A DNA stretch of 64,000 bases from Phytophthora sp. 'mugwort' (GCA_033558025.1 JAUCEF010000010.1:1823001-1887000); one strand, 5' to 3'. Counted from the first letter of the stretch, positions 34,009-45,717 are shown. A program made the numbers and translations. Notes: generated by a model from the letters alone, not told the origin.

Positions 34009-34346
34009 TTGGACATCAACAATCAAGTATCAATTCAGATATTTAGTCAACCAATCGATTTTAGTCAATTTAAATGCGCACTCGGTTCATTTAGCTTCTA
34101 CTACTCATGGAAAGCGATCACTGCTCGACGTCAAAATAATTCATTCAAGATTATTTGGTCAACAGCGGCTACTACCACAACATATTCGATACTTTACCTG
34201 ATGGTACGTATTCAGCAAGCAATACTAACAATTACCTACAATACTGGTCAATTCAAAACAACTTGTATATAACCACCAACACTATGGGCGAATACTATTA
34301 CTTCATCTCATGTGCGGAGAACCCATCTGCTTACGCGATTCAATTC
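34009..34346 (+). pseudogene. Penton-like virion protein fragment (copy B), truncated by copia insertion
   Basis: The frame reads IDFSQFKCALGSFSFYYSW, then after a shift near 34180 LPDGTYSASNTNNYLQYW, TTNTMGEYYYFIS and NPSAYAIQF, ending exactly at the left LTR (34347). The DG-Y-S...YLQ...Y-Y-I...N-YAIQF pattern parallels the block A protein at 3603-4485. The C-terminal half is not visible beyond the right LTR, where a different gene (GIY-YIG, opposite strand) follows. Role as penton or minor capsid is inference. Confidence 0.5.
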
Positions 34347-34607
34347 TGTTGAGATGGAGTTTGCGTTGTTGTAGGCAAATACCGACGTGAGTAGATTCTA
34401 ATGGTTAACCCTGTCCGTTAAGTATCCCTAAATGCCTACTCCCTGTTGGCTTCCTTGTTATCTTCATGCGTGCGCTTATGCATACACCGGCTCTGGGTCC
34501 TCCGAACCACCCAAGAGAGATCAATCAATACGGTAACGGTTCGGTATAAACCGTTCCCTCGGTCCACATATGTTAGCGAACCGTGCAAGAGCGATACCAC
34601 TTTAACA
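34347..34607 (-). repeat. Copia LTR (3' LTR in element orientation)
   Basis: Starts TGTTGAGATGG and ends TTTAACA; about 261 bp. It differs from the other LTR at roughly a dozen positions by eye. Confidence 0.88.
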
Positions 34608-34751
34608 CCCTTACTCACGTCTACGGGACGACAACCTTGGTCTTGACACCACTTGCGTCTCTCAGGTACGTCAACGTCTTGGTGCCCACCGCCTTCATCA
34701 GCATGTCCGCAAGCTGACGCTCCGTGTCGATGTAGTCGATCTTGGCCGTTC

Positions 34752-35257
34752 TCATTCGACGTTTTCACTGATGAAGTGATGACGTATGTCAACATGCTTG
34801 CTTCGCGCGTTATAACTAACGTTTCTTGCCAGTGCAATAGCACCTTGGTTATCTTCCCAGACCTGCGTGCCTCCCACTTGCCCGTGACCTATGTCCATGA
34901 GCATGGCCCGCGTCCACAGCACCTCTTGAGTGCACAGGCTCAACGCCATATACTCAGCTCCCGCAGTGCCCAGCGCAACCGCTCTCTGGCACTTCGACTT
35001 AAACTCTACTGGAGCGTTCCCAATCATCACCAGCACGCTTGACCAGGAACGTCTGTCGTCGATGTTGCTGCCCCAATCAGCGTCCGTGTACGCTTCCACT
35101 GTGACGTCCTCGCAACTACCTTTGTATACGCGAACTCACGTGTCGTCTTCAGGTAGCGCAGTACTCGAATTTGCAGCTCGCCAATGTTGTTGTCCGAGGT
35201 TCTCCAAAAATCACGATATCTGCGTTATCACGTAGGCCACATCCGGGTGCGTACACC
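34752..35257 (-). pseudogene. Copia RNase H domain
   Basis: Minus-strand frame with AYTDADWGSNIDDRRS (first Asp), TAGAEYMALSLCTQEVLW (Glu), VWEDNQGAIALARN (Asp) and SKHVDIRHHFI, the standard copia RNase H order. Upstream pieces (35257-35100) in other frames carry YITRCTHPDVAYV, the segment linking RT to RNase H. Confidence 0.85.
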
Positions 35258-35269
35258 TCGTGATGTAGA

Positions 35270-37106
35270 TTAAACAAAAAAATACATTACACTTTAAGGC
35301 TAGTAAGAAACCTACTTAGCTACCCTACTTGCTATTTGGGATCGATTTGAGTCATGTGAACCCAACATTTGGGTACGAAGTATCCAATTGGTGTCCAAAA
35401 AGGTCCATTTTCTCGAAAGTGGGTACCCTGAAAAGACCCATTTTAGTGTCCAGGAGGAAACTGGTGGACGTCCCGAGACGTCTCTGGGTCGAGTTGGACA
35501 TTTGCAGGACCTTTCCGATGGGGTCTATACAAAAACCAAGTATAACCCGATGAACGAGGTGGTGGTGAGCCACCTACTTCTAGTGAGCTCAGATAGCTCA
35601 GCTGGTTAAGCATCCAGTGTCGGACGGAAGCGGCCAGGGTTCAATCCCCGGGCCGACCAGACCTTTCGGACGATGGTTGGGGTTTGGCCGCGAAGGTTGG
35701 GATATCTGGTCTTGTGACTGGACTGGTGGTCTTGGGGGCTACTGGGCGCCGTCTCATGGGCTGTAGGCCTGGAAGCACGGTTAGACTCGGTAGTTCTTCA
35801 GACTGCTTAACCGGGCACTTCAGTAGGATAGATGTGGGTCGTGGTCTAGAGGGGCAAAGCCTCCCAATCGTCGTCTCATGGGCTTGTAGGCCTGGTAGTA
35901 CGCGCGGCTCGGGAGTGTGGCGCCGTTCTAGACCTCGATCCAAGGAGTAGTCCAGTGATGTCGTGCATGTCATAACACGCGTAAGCGTCTGTAGCGTGTC
36001 GCGTTCTTCGCCCGCCTGTCCGCTAACGTGAGGCCCCGCCTGGGTTCAAAAATCCACACCGCCTTCGGGTACAGCAGACCTAAGGCAACGACCGCTAAGC
36101 GATCGGCAAATGGAGCCGGGAACTTGGCGTATGGGCGTGAAAGTGGTGGAGACTGAAGCCAGTAATGGCCGAGCACGCCGGCGGCGGATTGTAAGACATC
36201 AGGATGAATCCTTGAGCTTGTGGCCTTACCTTCGGGCCACAGGCGTCTCTTCCCGGCTACGGTTCAACATGGCCGCGGGAAAGGAGCCCCGCTGACGGGT
36301 TTCCACCCCGCGATCGCTTGACTCTGCAGTCGTGAAGGTCGCCAACGCTCCGGACGTCTCTTCCCTGTCGTGGTTCAACATGTCCGCGAGTAAGGAGTCC
36401 CGCTGACAGGCTTCCGCCTCGTGGTCGCTTGGGCCATTGGTGTCGAAGGGTGCCAACAGAGGCAGTCCTCGCAATAAGGTGTGTAGTTGTCTACTCACTT
36501 GCGAGGACTGTCTTATTGCTTGCGCCTGGGTTGCCTGCCATAAGGCAGCAACATGAAGGTCAATCAGGGCGTGCACCCGAGCCTTGACGCCGACGAGACT
36601 TGATTCATACTCGTGGAAGCGGATGTCATTGCGGTGCGTCCATAGGTAGCGAAGTACCACAACTCTCACTATGTGGGAGACCGCAAAGAGGCTGTAGCCA
36701 AAGTCCTTTTTGGCTCGGGGCGTAGGCATGATGTCCGCGAAGTAGACCACAGTCGCCCACTCAATGGGAGACTCAAACCACTGCTGGAATACCTCAAGCC
36801 ATTCCGCCCATACGGCTGCCGCAAAGTCACATACCAAAAGAGATGGGAGGCGGTTTCAATGACTCCACACCCATGGTGGCAGCGAGTCATAGCGCCTTGC
36901 ACGTGCTGCAGCCTAAAGCCCACCCAAAGTGCGTTGTGCTGAAGTCTGTACAGCAAGTCCGCGTTCACTGGTAGTACGTGCTTGTTCATCTTTAGGTCCC
37001 TGCCCCATACATTCGCGGGAGGCGCTTGTTCAAGGCCAAATGCAGTCGTTGGCAGGCCGGGTACCTTGTACTGAACCAGGAGCTTGCGTATTAACGACAC
37101 CGGACA
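35270..37106 (-). mobile_element. LINE 3' fragment inserted in the copia element, with 12-bp target duplication
   Basis: The fragment is flanked by tcgtgatgtaga at 35258-35269 and again at 37107-37118. Copia coding sequence continues outside both ends (CLLYITM and LYITRCTHPD read across). Minus-strand frames 37106-36226 encode the LINE C-terminus, including HNALWVGFRLQHVQG, a CHHGCG...HLFWY zf-RVT-like motif and a long variable tail. 35270-36226 is non-coding and holds a tRNA-like segment. The 5' end is truncated, as usual for target-primed insertions. Confidence 0.8.
35586..35660 (+). repeat. tRNA-like (SINE-type) segment
   Basis: tagctcagctggttaagc resembles a tRNA A box, and gggttcaatcccc about 50 bp later gives a closed T arm with a B box. 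The anticodon arm and acceptor stem are not convincing, so this is a tRNA-derived repeat rather than a tRNA gene. Confidence 0.45.
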
Positions 37107-37118
37107 TCGTGATGTAGA

Positions 37119-37963
37119 GAAGGCAGCCGATAAGGGAACGGTATGGTCTCGATCGAATCTCACCACGCTCTGCATCCGTTCTAGGTGACTGTGCCTTAGA
37201 CAGCTCCCGGTTAGCTGCGCATGGGTTGTCCATTGCCTTGCGTTCTGCCAGTCAAACCGTTCTGCCACGTCGTCGATGTCTCGAGTCTACTTAATCATGA
37301 ACGTTCCAGCAGTCGTGTCGTGATCAATGTCCATGCCCAAGATGGACTTGGCAGTACCCAGCTCCTTCATCTTGAATGCACCTTGAGAGCGTCTTTCACG
37401 TCACCAATCTCACCACTTTGTCTTGGCCGCGATGGTCATATCGTCGACGTACAGGGATACGTACACAAACCGTTCCGGGAACGCTTTTCGTAGACGCACT
37501 GATTCTCTCCGCAGCTCCTCAAACCGTTCCCCAAGAACACACGATGTATGGTCTTGTTCCATGCATTTGCAGCTTGTTTCAACCCGTAGATTGCCTTGTT
37601 CAGTCGACATACTTGGTTACCATCCTTCTCGATCCCGTACGGAATCTCCATGTAGACACGGTCCGTCAGGTCACTATTGAGGAACGCTGTGTCGGCGTCC
37701 AACTGTTCCATAACATAAGCGCCGACAACGCATACCGCCCGTACGACCCGAATCGAATTCATGTTCACCACAGGGGAATACGTCTCGAAGCAGTCCACAC
37801 CGTAGTTCTGTTTGAAGCCCTTCGCAACCAACCGTGCCTTATAGCGGATCACCCGACCGTGCTCATCACGCTTCTTCGCGAAGACCCAACCACAGCCAAT
37901 AGGACGCTTATCCGTTCCACATGGAACCAGTGTCCACGTACCGTTCCGCTCATGCGATAACAA
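37119..37963 (-). pseudogene. Copia reverse transcriptase domain
   Basis: Frame 37963-37436 carries NGTWTLVPCGTDKRPIGCGW, YKARLVAKGFKQ, YSPVVNMNSIRVV, QLDADTAFLNSDL (RT Asp) and CRLNKAIYGLKQAANAWNK, the conserved copia RT blocks. A YVSLYVDDM motif follows at about 37470-37440 in the next frame, then PYRSLIGCLLYITM ends at the LINE insertion site. Confidence 0.88.
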
Positions 37964-38281
37964 CTCAGCATCTATCGCATCGCGTCATGCAGCAGCTTCA
38001 CCGCTAGTCATCGTTTGCACATAGGTGGATGGCGGGTCCATTGCGTCTATGCTGCTAGCCACGTACGCCAGTATCGCCTCGGCGATGAGTCCTCGACGAT
38101 CCTTGCCCGCTTAGGAGACGGTGGTCCGTCACTCCCATCCGAGTTCTGACCCTCTTCTTCGTCGGCACGTTCTCCGAGAAGAATACGGAGTTCCGCGACC
38201 GTCTCGACCGTTCCGTTTCCGGATGGAACACCAACCGATCATCTTGGAACGGTTGCGGTGGAGGCTGCTACTCGACCAAAT

Positions 38282-39500
38282 CTAGCCTGGTAGAAGCGGA
38301 CGGTTCCGGCGGTAGCTGGGGTAGTTGCACTTCTGGCTACGATTCCACCTCGTCATCTTGAGCTCCTCCATTTCGTGCATCAGCTCATCCGGGACATGCT
38401 GGCGCTCTACTCGCATGAGTTCCATGGCTACATCAGCGTCCTTGGTGACACGGATGACCGTTCCTTGCTCTGGCATAAATGTATCATATCTACCGTCCAT
38501 TTCACGCTCGTCCAACCGTACCGACCGTAATACCTTGACCTTCGAAGCGTCCAAGTCAAACAAGCGGTACCCTTTGACGTTCTCAGCATACCCGAGGAGC
38601 ATGCACCTGAAGTTTTGGGGTTCAACCTTCGTCCTCTTCACGTTGTCGATGTTAGCGTACCTCTGAGATCCAAACACGCGCAGATGACCCATCTGATGTT
38701 TCTCCTTGAAGCCCAACTCGTACGGTGTCACGTTCGAGTTCGCTGTGTTCGTGGAACGGTTGATCAAGTATACTGCTGTACTCACAGCCTCCGCCCACCA
38801 CTGCGTTGACACGCCCTTGTAGTGCAACATGCTGCGTGCTTTCTCCATGATGGCAGAGTTCATGCGTTTCGCAACACCATTTTGTTTAGGGCTGTACGGC
38901 CCAGCCCGCTGATGCAGGATACCGTTCCGGTCGCACATTTCAGCTACCTTCTTGTTCACTCACCCCGTGCCTTTGTCCGACCGTCGACACTTCGACCGTT
39001 CATCCCATTGCTTCTCGTAGAGCGCCTTGAACTCGACCAGCTTGACAGCGACATAACTTGGGCTTCAGGAAGTAGGATACCACGAACCGTGAACAGTCGT
39101 CTAAGAACGTTAGGATGTACCGAACGCTGCCCTTGGAACCATTCGCATAGGTCCCATCACATCCGTGTGCACCAGTTCCAGCACGCGGGATGCCTTGGTC
39201 AGTGAGCGCGATGGGAACGGTATCACCGTGTGCTTCCCCTTCATGGATCCACCGCACGCTTTTCTGACATCACGGTTGGCATGCCCGTTGTCGCACGGTG
39301 TGTCTTGGCTAGACCGTTCTCGCTGGGTGTCCCATGCGAGCGTTAACAAAGCTCCCACTCACTATCAGCCCCAGAGTACTGCCTAAACCGTTCCTCCTCC
39401 TGCTGGCAGTCGATTCCGTACGTCTTGCCGACCTTCTTGACCAATGCATAGCGCTGCCCGAGCCCCAGATGACGCATGAAGAACGCTGAAACTTCACGTT
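38282..39500 (-). pseudogene. Copia integrase and GAG-pre-integrase region
   Basis: 38959-38282 carries GILHQRAGPYSPKQNGVAKRMN (the Q.N.V.ER-type motif, Glu changed to Lys in 'AKRMN'), KARSMLHYKGVSTQWWAEAV and YELGFKEKHQMGHLRVFG. 39358-39000 holds broken core pieces (YILTFLDDCSRFV, HTDVMGPM). 39611-39480 has FTGLDRRLLYVGKLTQRDL of the pre-integrase domain. Many frameshifts. Confidence 0.8.
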
Positions 39501-39599
39501 CAGGTCACGCTGAGTAAGCTTCCCCACATACAGTAACCGTCTGTCAAGTCCAGTGAAGTGCGCCACCTCCTTCATCGTGATCCGGATACCGCCCAGACC

Positions 39600-40374
39600 G
39601 GTCAAACGCACCGTTCAACGGCTAGTCACGCGCAACTTCTTGCCGTCCGTGATCGTCACGTCAATCCCCCGGGTCCAGCGTCTCGTACTCGAAGCAATCG
39701 ATGCGGTCAGGAGTCATGTGCTCCGTCGCACCGCTGTCAATAAGTCATCCAGCAGACCGTTCCTCACCCACTGCAGACACAGCGTCGTCAATGCTGACAC
39801 CGCTCCGTTCCGGGCAGTACCGCTTCATGTGTCCAGTCTGGTTACACTGAAGCATTTGCCCATAAAGCCACCGCTGTTCTTCCGCGGACCGTTCCCATTG
39901 CGACCGTTTCCCCGGCCACCCTTGAACCGTCCATCATTCACCTTGAACGCGCGTTCCGTGGTCTCCTTCTTTTGCAACCGCCCGTGTTCCTCCAACGGTT
40001 CTCCTTCACGTCACCGAGCGTGATGTCCTTGGCATTCTCCACGATGGACGCAATCAGCTCATACTCCGACGGAACACTGCTCAGCAGCACCACAAGCTGC
40101 CTTGCCTCGTTGACTTGCTCCCCAAACATCTGGAGTGTCCGATGACAAGCTCGTCGAAAGCGTCCAGATGTTTCGCCATAGTCGAACCGTTCTCTATCTT
40201 GAACTCGTGTAACTTCCGCGTCATCGTGTCACGGTTGTGGAGCGTGGTACGGTTGTAGAATTCCCGAAGCGTACGCCATGCCTGCATAGAATGGGTGGCA
40301 GACCGTATCTTGTTCTGGTGTTGCAGCTCAACGCCTTGAGCAACGATACCGAGTGCATTGGCTTCATTCACCAA
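39600..40374 (-). pseudogene. Copia gag, zinc knuckle and protease
   Basis: 40374-40081 reads as a UBN2-type gag (SMQAWRTLREFYNRTTL...). A zinc knuckle C-x2-C-x4-H-x4-C (QCNQTGHMKRYCPE) is at about 39855-39815, and a protease LIDSGATEHMT (DSG triad) at about 39755-39720. Frames are broken. Confidence 0.78.
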
Positions 40375-40578
40375 TCACACCTCAGTGATCTCGTTCTCCG
40401 GTTTGACGACCTCCACATGCGCCAGCAACCCCTTCTGCGCGAGGGCCATGCGCATGATATACGCCCAGTAGAAGTAGTTCTCACTGCCCAGGAGGACTTC
40501 TGCTCTCTTGGTCGTCGTCATGGCTTGAGCGTTCGTGACAGACCGTTCCGGGCCCGGTTATTTGTGCGGCTGTTAACC

Positions 40579-40839
40579 TGTTGAGATGGAGATTGCGTTG
40601 TTGTAGGCAAATGCCGACGTGAGTAGATTAAAATGGTTAACCCTGTCCGTTTAGTATCCCTAAGTGCCTACTCCCTATTGGCTTCCTTGCTATCTTTATA
40701 CGTGCGCTTGCGCATACACCGGATCTGGGTCCTCCGAACCACCCAAGAGAGATCAACCAATACGGTAACGGTTCGGTATAAACCGTTCCCTCGGTCCACC
40801 TATGTTAGCGAACCGTGCAAGAGCGATACCACTTCAACA
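40579..40839 (-). repeat. Copia LTR (5' LTR in element orientation)
   Basis: Starts TGTTGAGATGG and ends TCAACA; direct repeat of 34347-34607. Confidence 0.88.
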
Positions 40840-40944
40840 TTTCTGAAATTGACGCTTACCGCGTATCGGCTCACCTTGACTATCTATTCAGTGTTAATAT
40901 TCTATATCTACAAGTCTCTAATTGGTTTGTGTCCCTGGCAAAAA

Positions 40945-41481
40945 AAATCACCGTCTAAGCTCTCTGTACTTCTAGCCACCATCTGTGTTTCAGCGAGCGA
41001 ATGTGAGCATGGTAATTTGCAGCAGAATATTTACCACCGCTATCGGAATCGAGCTGCTAGTCGCTCTTTAGAATTTGCTTCCCATCGTTGCTTATTTGCC
41101 TCGTAATATTCCTTATTGTAGGCCTTGATGCTCTCTTTATTATTTGCTCAATAATCCTTTTTGCGTAGCTGATCTATCGTAAACGTTTTATTGTTATTCA
41201 CTGCTGTTTTACTAAATTTTGTAATCGAAAGCTGTTCATACGCTTGAAGATGCTGTTGGTCTACCACCTCATACTCCTTCACGAGAGTCATCTTGAATTT
41301 ATCAATTCCATGAGTTTGAAAGTACGGAAAGATTGAGATATGCATCTGTTGCCTTCGAGCCAGCGCCGGAAGTTTTTTGTGTGACCTTGCCAACGGCACC
41401 ACAATTTGTTGATAGTAGAACCATATAGCATAGGTCACTTTCGAGATGAATGATTCCGTAGACTCGGCCGATCATTTTCAT
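40945..41481 (-). pseudogene. GIY-YIG endonuclease (copy B)
   Basis: ATG 41481 gives MKMIGRVYGIIHLESD. The domain then shifts frame in its middle and continues as FPYFQTHGIDKFKMTLVKEYE and AYEQLSITKF, closely parallel to the block A copy at 5369-5857 (FFQEHGIDKFKLILIKIYD, AYE*LWISKL). The basic Asn/Lys/Tyr helix and a GGKYSAANYHAHIRSLKH zinc-like tail follow to about 40945. It shows that block B continues to the right of the copia insertion. It is the last viral gene recognised; no terminal repeat is seen beyond it. Confidence 0.7.
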
Positions 41482-42539
41482 TTCTCAAATTGGATTCCAA
41501 TTATTATAGCTTCTATATATTGATGAATATATTTATCAGAACTAAAATTAATGCGAAGTTCCGCGGTTACCGAACCGGTTTCAAAACGATGTCGTACTTG
41601 CTAGAGTTGCTTGGTGCTTCAATTATGTAATGAGTTGCAGCTAATTGGCGAATTGTGGATGCTTCGGGTTCCGAAATTTTCCGAACCAACTTTTAATATC
41701 TAGAAAAGCTGTGGTTAATTGACATCTGCTGTTGGTGTTCTGGTTCCAAGGTTCATAAATTTTATATATTTATATAGAAATTATAGAAGGGGGGGTATAA
41801 AAGAGAAAGAAGAGATAGAGTCATGCTGGTTCGTTTTTTTAAACATAGGAACTTAGTCCTGAATTGTGTATAAAACCTACCATGATTGATGTTACATCAG
41901 TTCTGGGACTTGGAACCGGTTCAAATCAGATTTCGGAAGTTTGGAACTACTGGCTTTAGATAACTACAATCACTCTGATGGCCCCTCGTTTAACAGTTCT
42001 GAGAATCCTGAGAATTCACATTAGGCTTTAGTAACTTCGCGCGTTCTTTCTCTTATCATACGCTAGTGGACGGACTGTATTGATTGTGCTACATCGTCCG
42101 CTCAAGCAGTGCATAAATGGCATCTAGAGCACCCCTAGACCCCCTTAGAGACCACGCTAATGTACCATGTGGTCTCTAACAAAATTGACGACCACTAAAC
42201 AATTTCTGCGTATTTGGTGATGGCAGCGTGCTTATTAACGACCTGTGTTTTGTAGAACCGATAGAGATGGAGGGCGAAGTTCGCGGTTTATCTACGTCGT
42301 TCACATCGTGATCCGTAGCGTGTTGCCTTTTCGCTCACGTAGATTGGCCCACCAGAAGCTTTTGGACTAGATGTAACGTAGAATACGTATTAGTGTGCCG
42401 TCGCCTGTTGTTATAGAGTTCCCTACGATGACGCCGAGCGTACGCTATTGGATGGTACTCTATTTCTTGCGAAACTAGGAGTCTCGGCCGACCAGTGACA
42501 ACCACATGACGGCGATTAACATTCATCAACAACAATATG
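41482..42539. other. Region after block B, no gene seen
   Basis: AT-rich to about 41900, then mixed composition. No copy of the 161-bp terminal repeat was found. 42250-42370 resembles 48262-48370, marking the start of a diverged repeat pair. Confidence 0.35.
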
Positions 42540-43960
42540 GATTAGAATGTTATGCTAGATGAATCCCAAACTCCGAGACTTTTTCTTCGACCCACACTTC
42601 GTCAAAGGCATCAAGCAGTTCGTCAGTAGGGTCGTCGTCACTAGCGTTGCTACAAGTACCTTTTCGTCCAGAGCAGATTTCGACAAGGCATTGCGAAAAC
42701 TAGCTCCGTAGACGTCGTGTTTGCTGATAAACCAGTCGTTAGGATCATCATAAAAACCACACCTACCGCTGCCATTCATCACCACATTTTCAGGAACCTG
42801 GCACCACGCTGTCGTTAATCAGGATACAACGGTCTCGATAGAAGGGGGCGTCGATTTCCACCGCGGGTGTATGTCACTTGATCGGGGCGTTTCCAAGCAT
42901 CAATTAAAACCGACATGTGGTCCTTTAAAGACTTGAAGATCTAGACGCCGCCTGCCTACAAGTAGGGCGTGAGTCCACCTGGGATGACAACCATTTTAAT
43001 GGTCTTGTCAGCGCAGCGTTGCTTCACTGTTTTGATGATGTGTGCGCGCATCGAATCCCAGACAACCCATTGCCATCGGCTTGCGTCACAGAGGGGTAAC
43101 GCCATTCGAGCCACTAAAGTAGCATTTCTTGATCGACCCATGCGCGAGGTTGAAAGGAAACGTGGCAGCCTCCAAGTTGCTCCATAGGTCCCGCGTCTTT
43201 TCTTTACCAATTAAGCAGGGTGACAACTTCTTTCCAGCGGCGGTCACCGCTCACGCCGCGGTAACCCGCATAAAAGCAAAACCAGTCGATGGAACGACGA
43301 CATGGCGGCGGCCAACCTCGTCGACAGTCCAGTTGCGAAGATCCTCGAAGTAGATGGCGATTTCGTCCATGAGGATGGTCCTGTCCCGATTCATTGTGGG
43401 CTTGTGCTCCTGCAGAAGCGCGTGAACGCGAGAGCTCGCTCAACCAGCACATCGACCGTAAGTCTCGTCAGGTTCATACGGCGTCGGAGGCTGCGATTGT
43501 TTCTTGCCATGAATCCTTTCGCCCAGGGGTTTGACGCAGCAAAACGAACTGGATGCTCCTCCTGATCTTCTTCTGAGCGACTCTCCCGAAACATCAATAG
43601 GGCTTGAGCAGTAATCCAGCCACGCGAAACCTTCTCCATGTTGAGCCGGCGATCATAGATCATATCCACCAGAGTGTCCTCCGCCTCACCAAGCACTGTG
43701 CCTTGAAGTCGCCGGCGATTGCCAGAGGCAGCGAGAATCTCATATCTTTGGCGCCACCACTGACGGAACTAATACGCCAACCACACTGTCGGAAATGCGC
43801 TTCCGTGCGAAACGTCACGCCGCCTTCCTCCGTGGCAATCCAGTCGATGGCCTGCCTCTTGAGGCTAAGTTCCACGTTTTTTCGTCTTGCTGGCATCTTG
43901 GCGAATGATGCGAGCAAACGTCCGAGCTGCTGCGCTCAATATCATGAATGCGGAGCATAG
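42540..43960 (-). pseudogene. Second Tigger/pogo-like DDE transposase, degraded
   Basis: An N-terminal HTH segment (MPARRKNVELSLKRQAIDWIA, 43890-43820) is followed by GFMARNNRSLRRRMNLTRLT (43540-43480). The catalytic core has TILMDEIAIYFEDLRNW (first Asp, about 43385-43330) and VVWDSMRAHIIK (second Asp, about 43070-43035). The third-Asp block near 42960-42920 reads AGGV*IFKSLKD, with the Asp lost. A tail with MNGSGRCGFYDDPNDW ends near 42555. It appears to interrupt the repeat whose uninterrupted relative is at 48262-48660. Confidence 0.7.
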
Positions 43961-44699
43961 ACATCCTCCTGGCAGGTGCGACTTATACCACCATGCCGTT
44001 CTTCCAGTGAACGTCCAATTTACTACAGGGTAGCGCTGGAATCAGCTCGCTGTTTCGTCGACCGGCAGTCTATTCCAGCGCACTCTATTTGATGGTACTC
44101 TATTCTTATAAAATACGCTAGAAAAGGGGTCCTTCTGTTTACAGAGAACTCTAATACCTTACCGTATCCTATTCACTTAGAGATACTTTTTCTCCTGAAC
44201 TCCCACTTTGCACACATAAACAGAGGTAATGGATCAGGGCAGCTTGTGTTATCGGTCATGAAGTACATACAACTTAATTATATTACTTCAGCGTTCATTA
44301 AGAACATATCGACGCAGCAGAGGAGGGCCAGTGATCCTCGCGAGGAGAAGTGGTGTCCGACTGATAGCTGATTCGGGTTGGATTTCTCATCAAGACTCAA
44401 TGCCTAACGCAGACACTGCGCATGATCCATGTACAAGGGTAAACGCGATGTGTTTACCTGTCACTTCTACATCACAACGGTTTGAAGGACCCGCCAAGTT
44501 ACGTCGTGGTATGTGTTACTTTCACGCTCAAGACTTCACAAAAATGCCTCAAGATCTAAAACCCTGCTGAAATGTTTCCTGTTGCTTGGGCGACCCGAAT
44601 GGAAGGTGCATATTGAGATTGCTTACCTATGCGGCGAAAGTCAAGAGACAGGAAAACGACTTCCTTTTAAGCACAATAGAGTTTCGTCAGCAAGCACGA
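43961..44699. other. Diverged repeat unit, no gene
   Basis: 44150-44420 is similar to 48400-48660 (for example gctgattcgggttggatttc in both). No coding motif is seen. Confidence 0.4.
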
Positions 44700-45717
44700 C
44701 TCTGGCAATATTCTTCGGAAACAACTCTAGTTCAATGCTGTGTTGTGAATTTTACCACTCATCATAAAGTGTCCCAACGAGATCTAAATGTTGCTGCTCA
44801 ATCGTGACTTGTGGGATAAAGTATCGTCAAACCAGCTAAAGATATCGGGGTTGGCCTTGATGTTGTAAAACTTGACATGCCGTCGTCCCGACGCCCGATG
44901 CAAGAGCTGCAGAGACTGCGTAGTGTTGCTGGTAGGAACATCGCAACAACGAAGCTGCTGAAAGAGATCCTGACGCCTCGAACAAGCTTGAGACCGTCAT
45001 TTGCGATGCCAACACCTTTGCGACGTAACATCAGGCTCAGATAGCGGCTGGTTCTTTGATTCCCCATAGCCACGAGCTCTGGAACAGCCATTGGGCTCAC
45101 CACGACGTTCGTTTAACAAATCCACGGCTAAAAGGTTGAGCTTGCTGGTATCACACGCGTCAGTTGATGTTGGCAGGTCTCCTTAAGCGAGGCAGGTTAA
45201 ATCGACTGCCACAACCCGAGGCGAAACCCCGTCCACCAGTAGATCAGCACATCGCCGAAGAACTAGCTGTTTCAGCATAGGGTACTTCGTAGCTGGCGTA
45301 GCCTCCGTCAGGATTGACCAACTAAACAACTGAAAGTTGATAAGCGAGAATGTTAACCTAATGTGCCAAAGACCTCTGCAGTATAATCTCTAGGTCCGGT
45401 CTCAAGACGTCAACTTGGCCAGCCAAAACGACCGGATAATACGGAAACAATTTCGACGAAGCGAAGGTGATGCCAGTTGCTCACAACCAATAGGACAGGC
45501 GAGTGTCGCCACTCGTTGGGACGGCTGGCCGACAGATGGTGCTAGCGAAAGGACAGTCGGCTCAGATTCCGTACGATGCATCGGCACCTCAATTGCAGGC
45601 CCAAACGCTTCTTCACTTGGCTCCGATTCTCAGTATCCACCATCCCAGTCCCCAGCCCGAATCGCCTCTTTATACATCCACCACCGTGACTCACCTCGCG
45701 TTAAGCCGCCTTGGATA
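44700..45717 (+). repeat. Left arm of a long inverted repeat
   Basis: The inner 325 bp (45393-45717) is about 90% or more identical to the reverse complement of 46747-47075. The outer part (to about 44700) matches 47080-47890 in reverse with more divergence. The centre is 45718-46746. It may be the end of a foldback or MULE-type element; no transposase was recognised inside. Confidence 0.65.

Larger units (their letters stand above)
34347..40839 (-). mobile_element. Ty1/copia LTR retrotransposon inserted in block B
   Basis: Two LTR copies in direct orientation flank, on the minus strand and in copia order: gag with zinc knuckle, protease, integrase, reverse transcriptase, RNase H. All open frames are short, so it is a dead copy. 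A LINE fragment (35270-37106) interrupts it between RT and RNase H. The 5-bp flanks (aattc left, tttct right) do not match, so no target duplication is evident. Confidence 0.88.

Noticed and set aside
34446..34646. Similar ORFs at 34.4-34.6 and 40.6-40.9 kb as paralogous genes
   Set aside because: They are the two LTRs of the copia element read through by chance frames.
1..41500. Frameshifts caused only by sequencing or assembly error
   Set aside because: Two 2.1-kb host exons and a 1.1-kb transposase frame in the same window are clean, and many viral breaks are substitutions rather than homopolymer indels. A few, such as the 8-A run near 6249 and the T run near 830, could still be errors.
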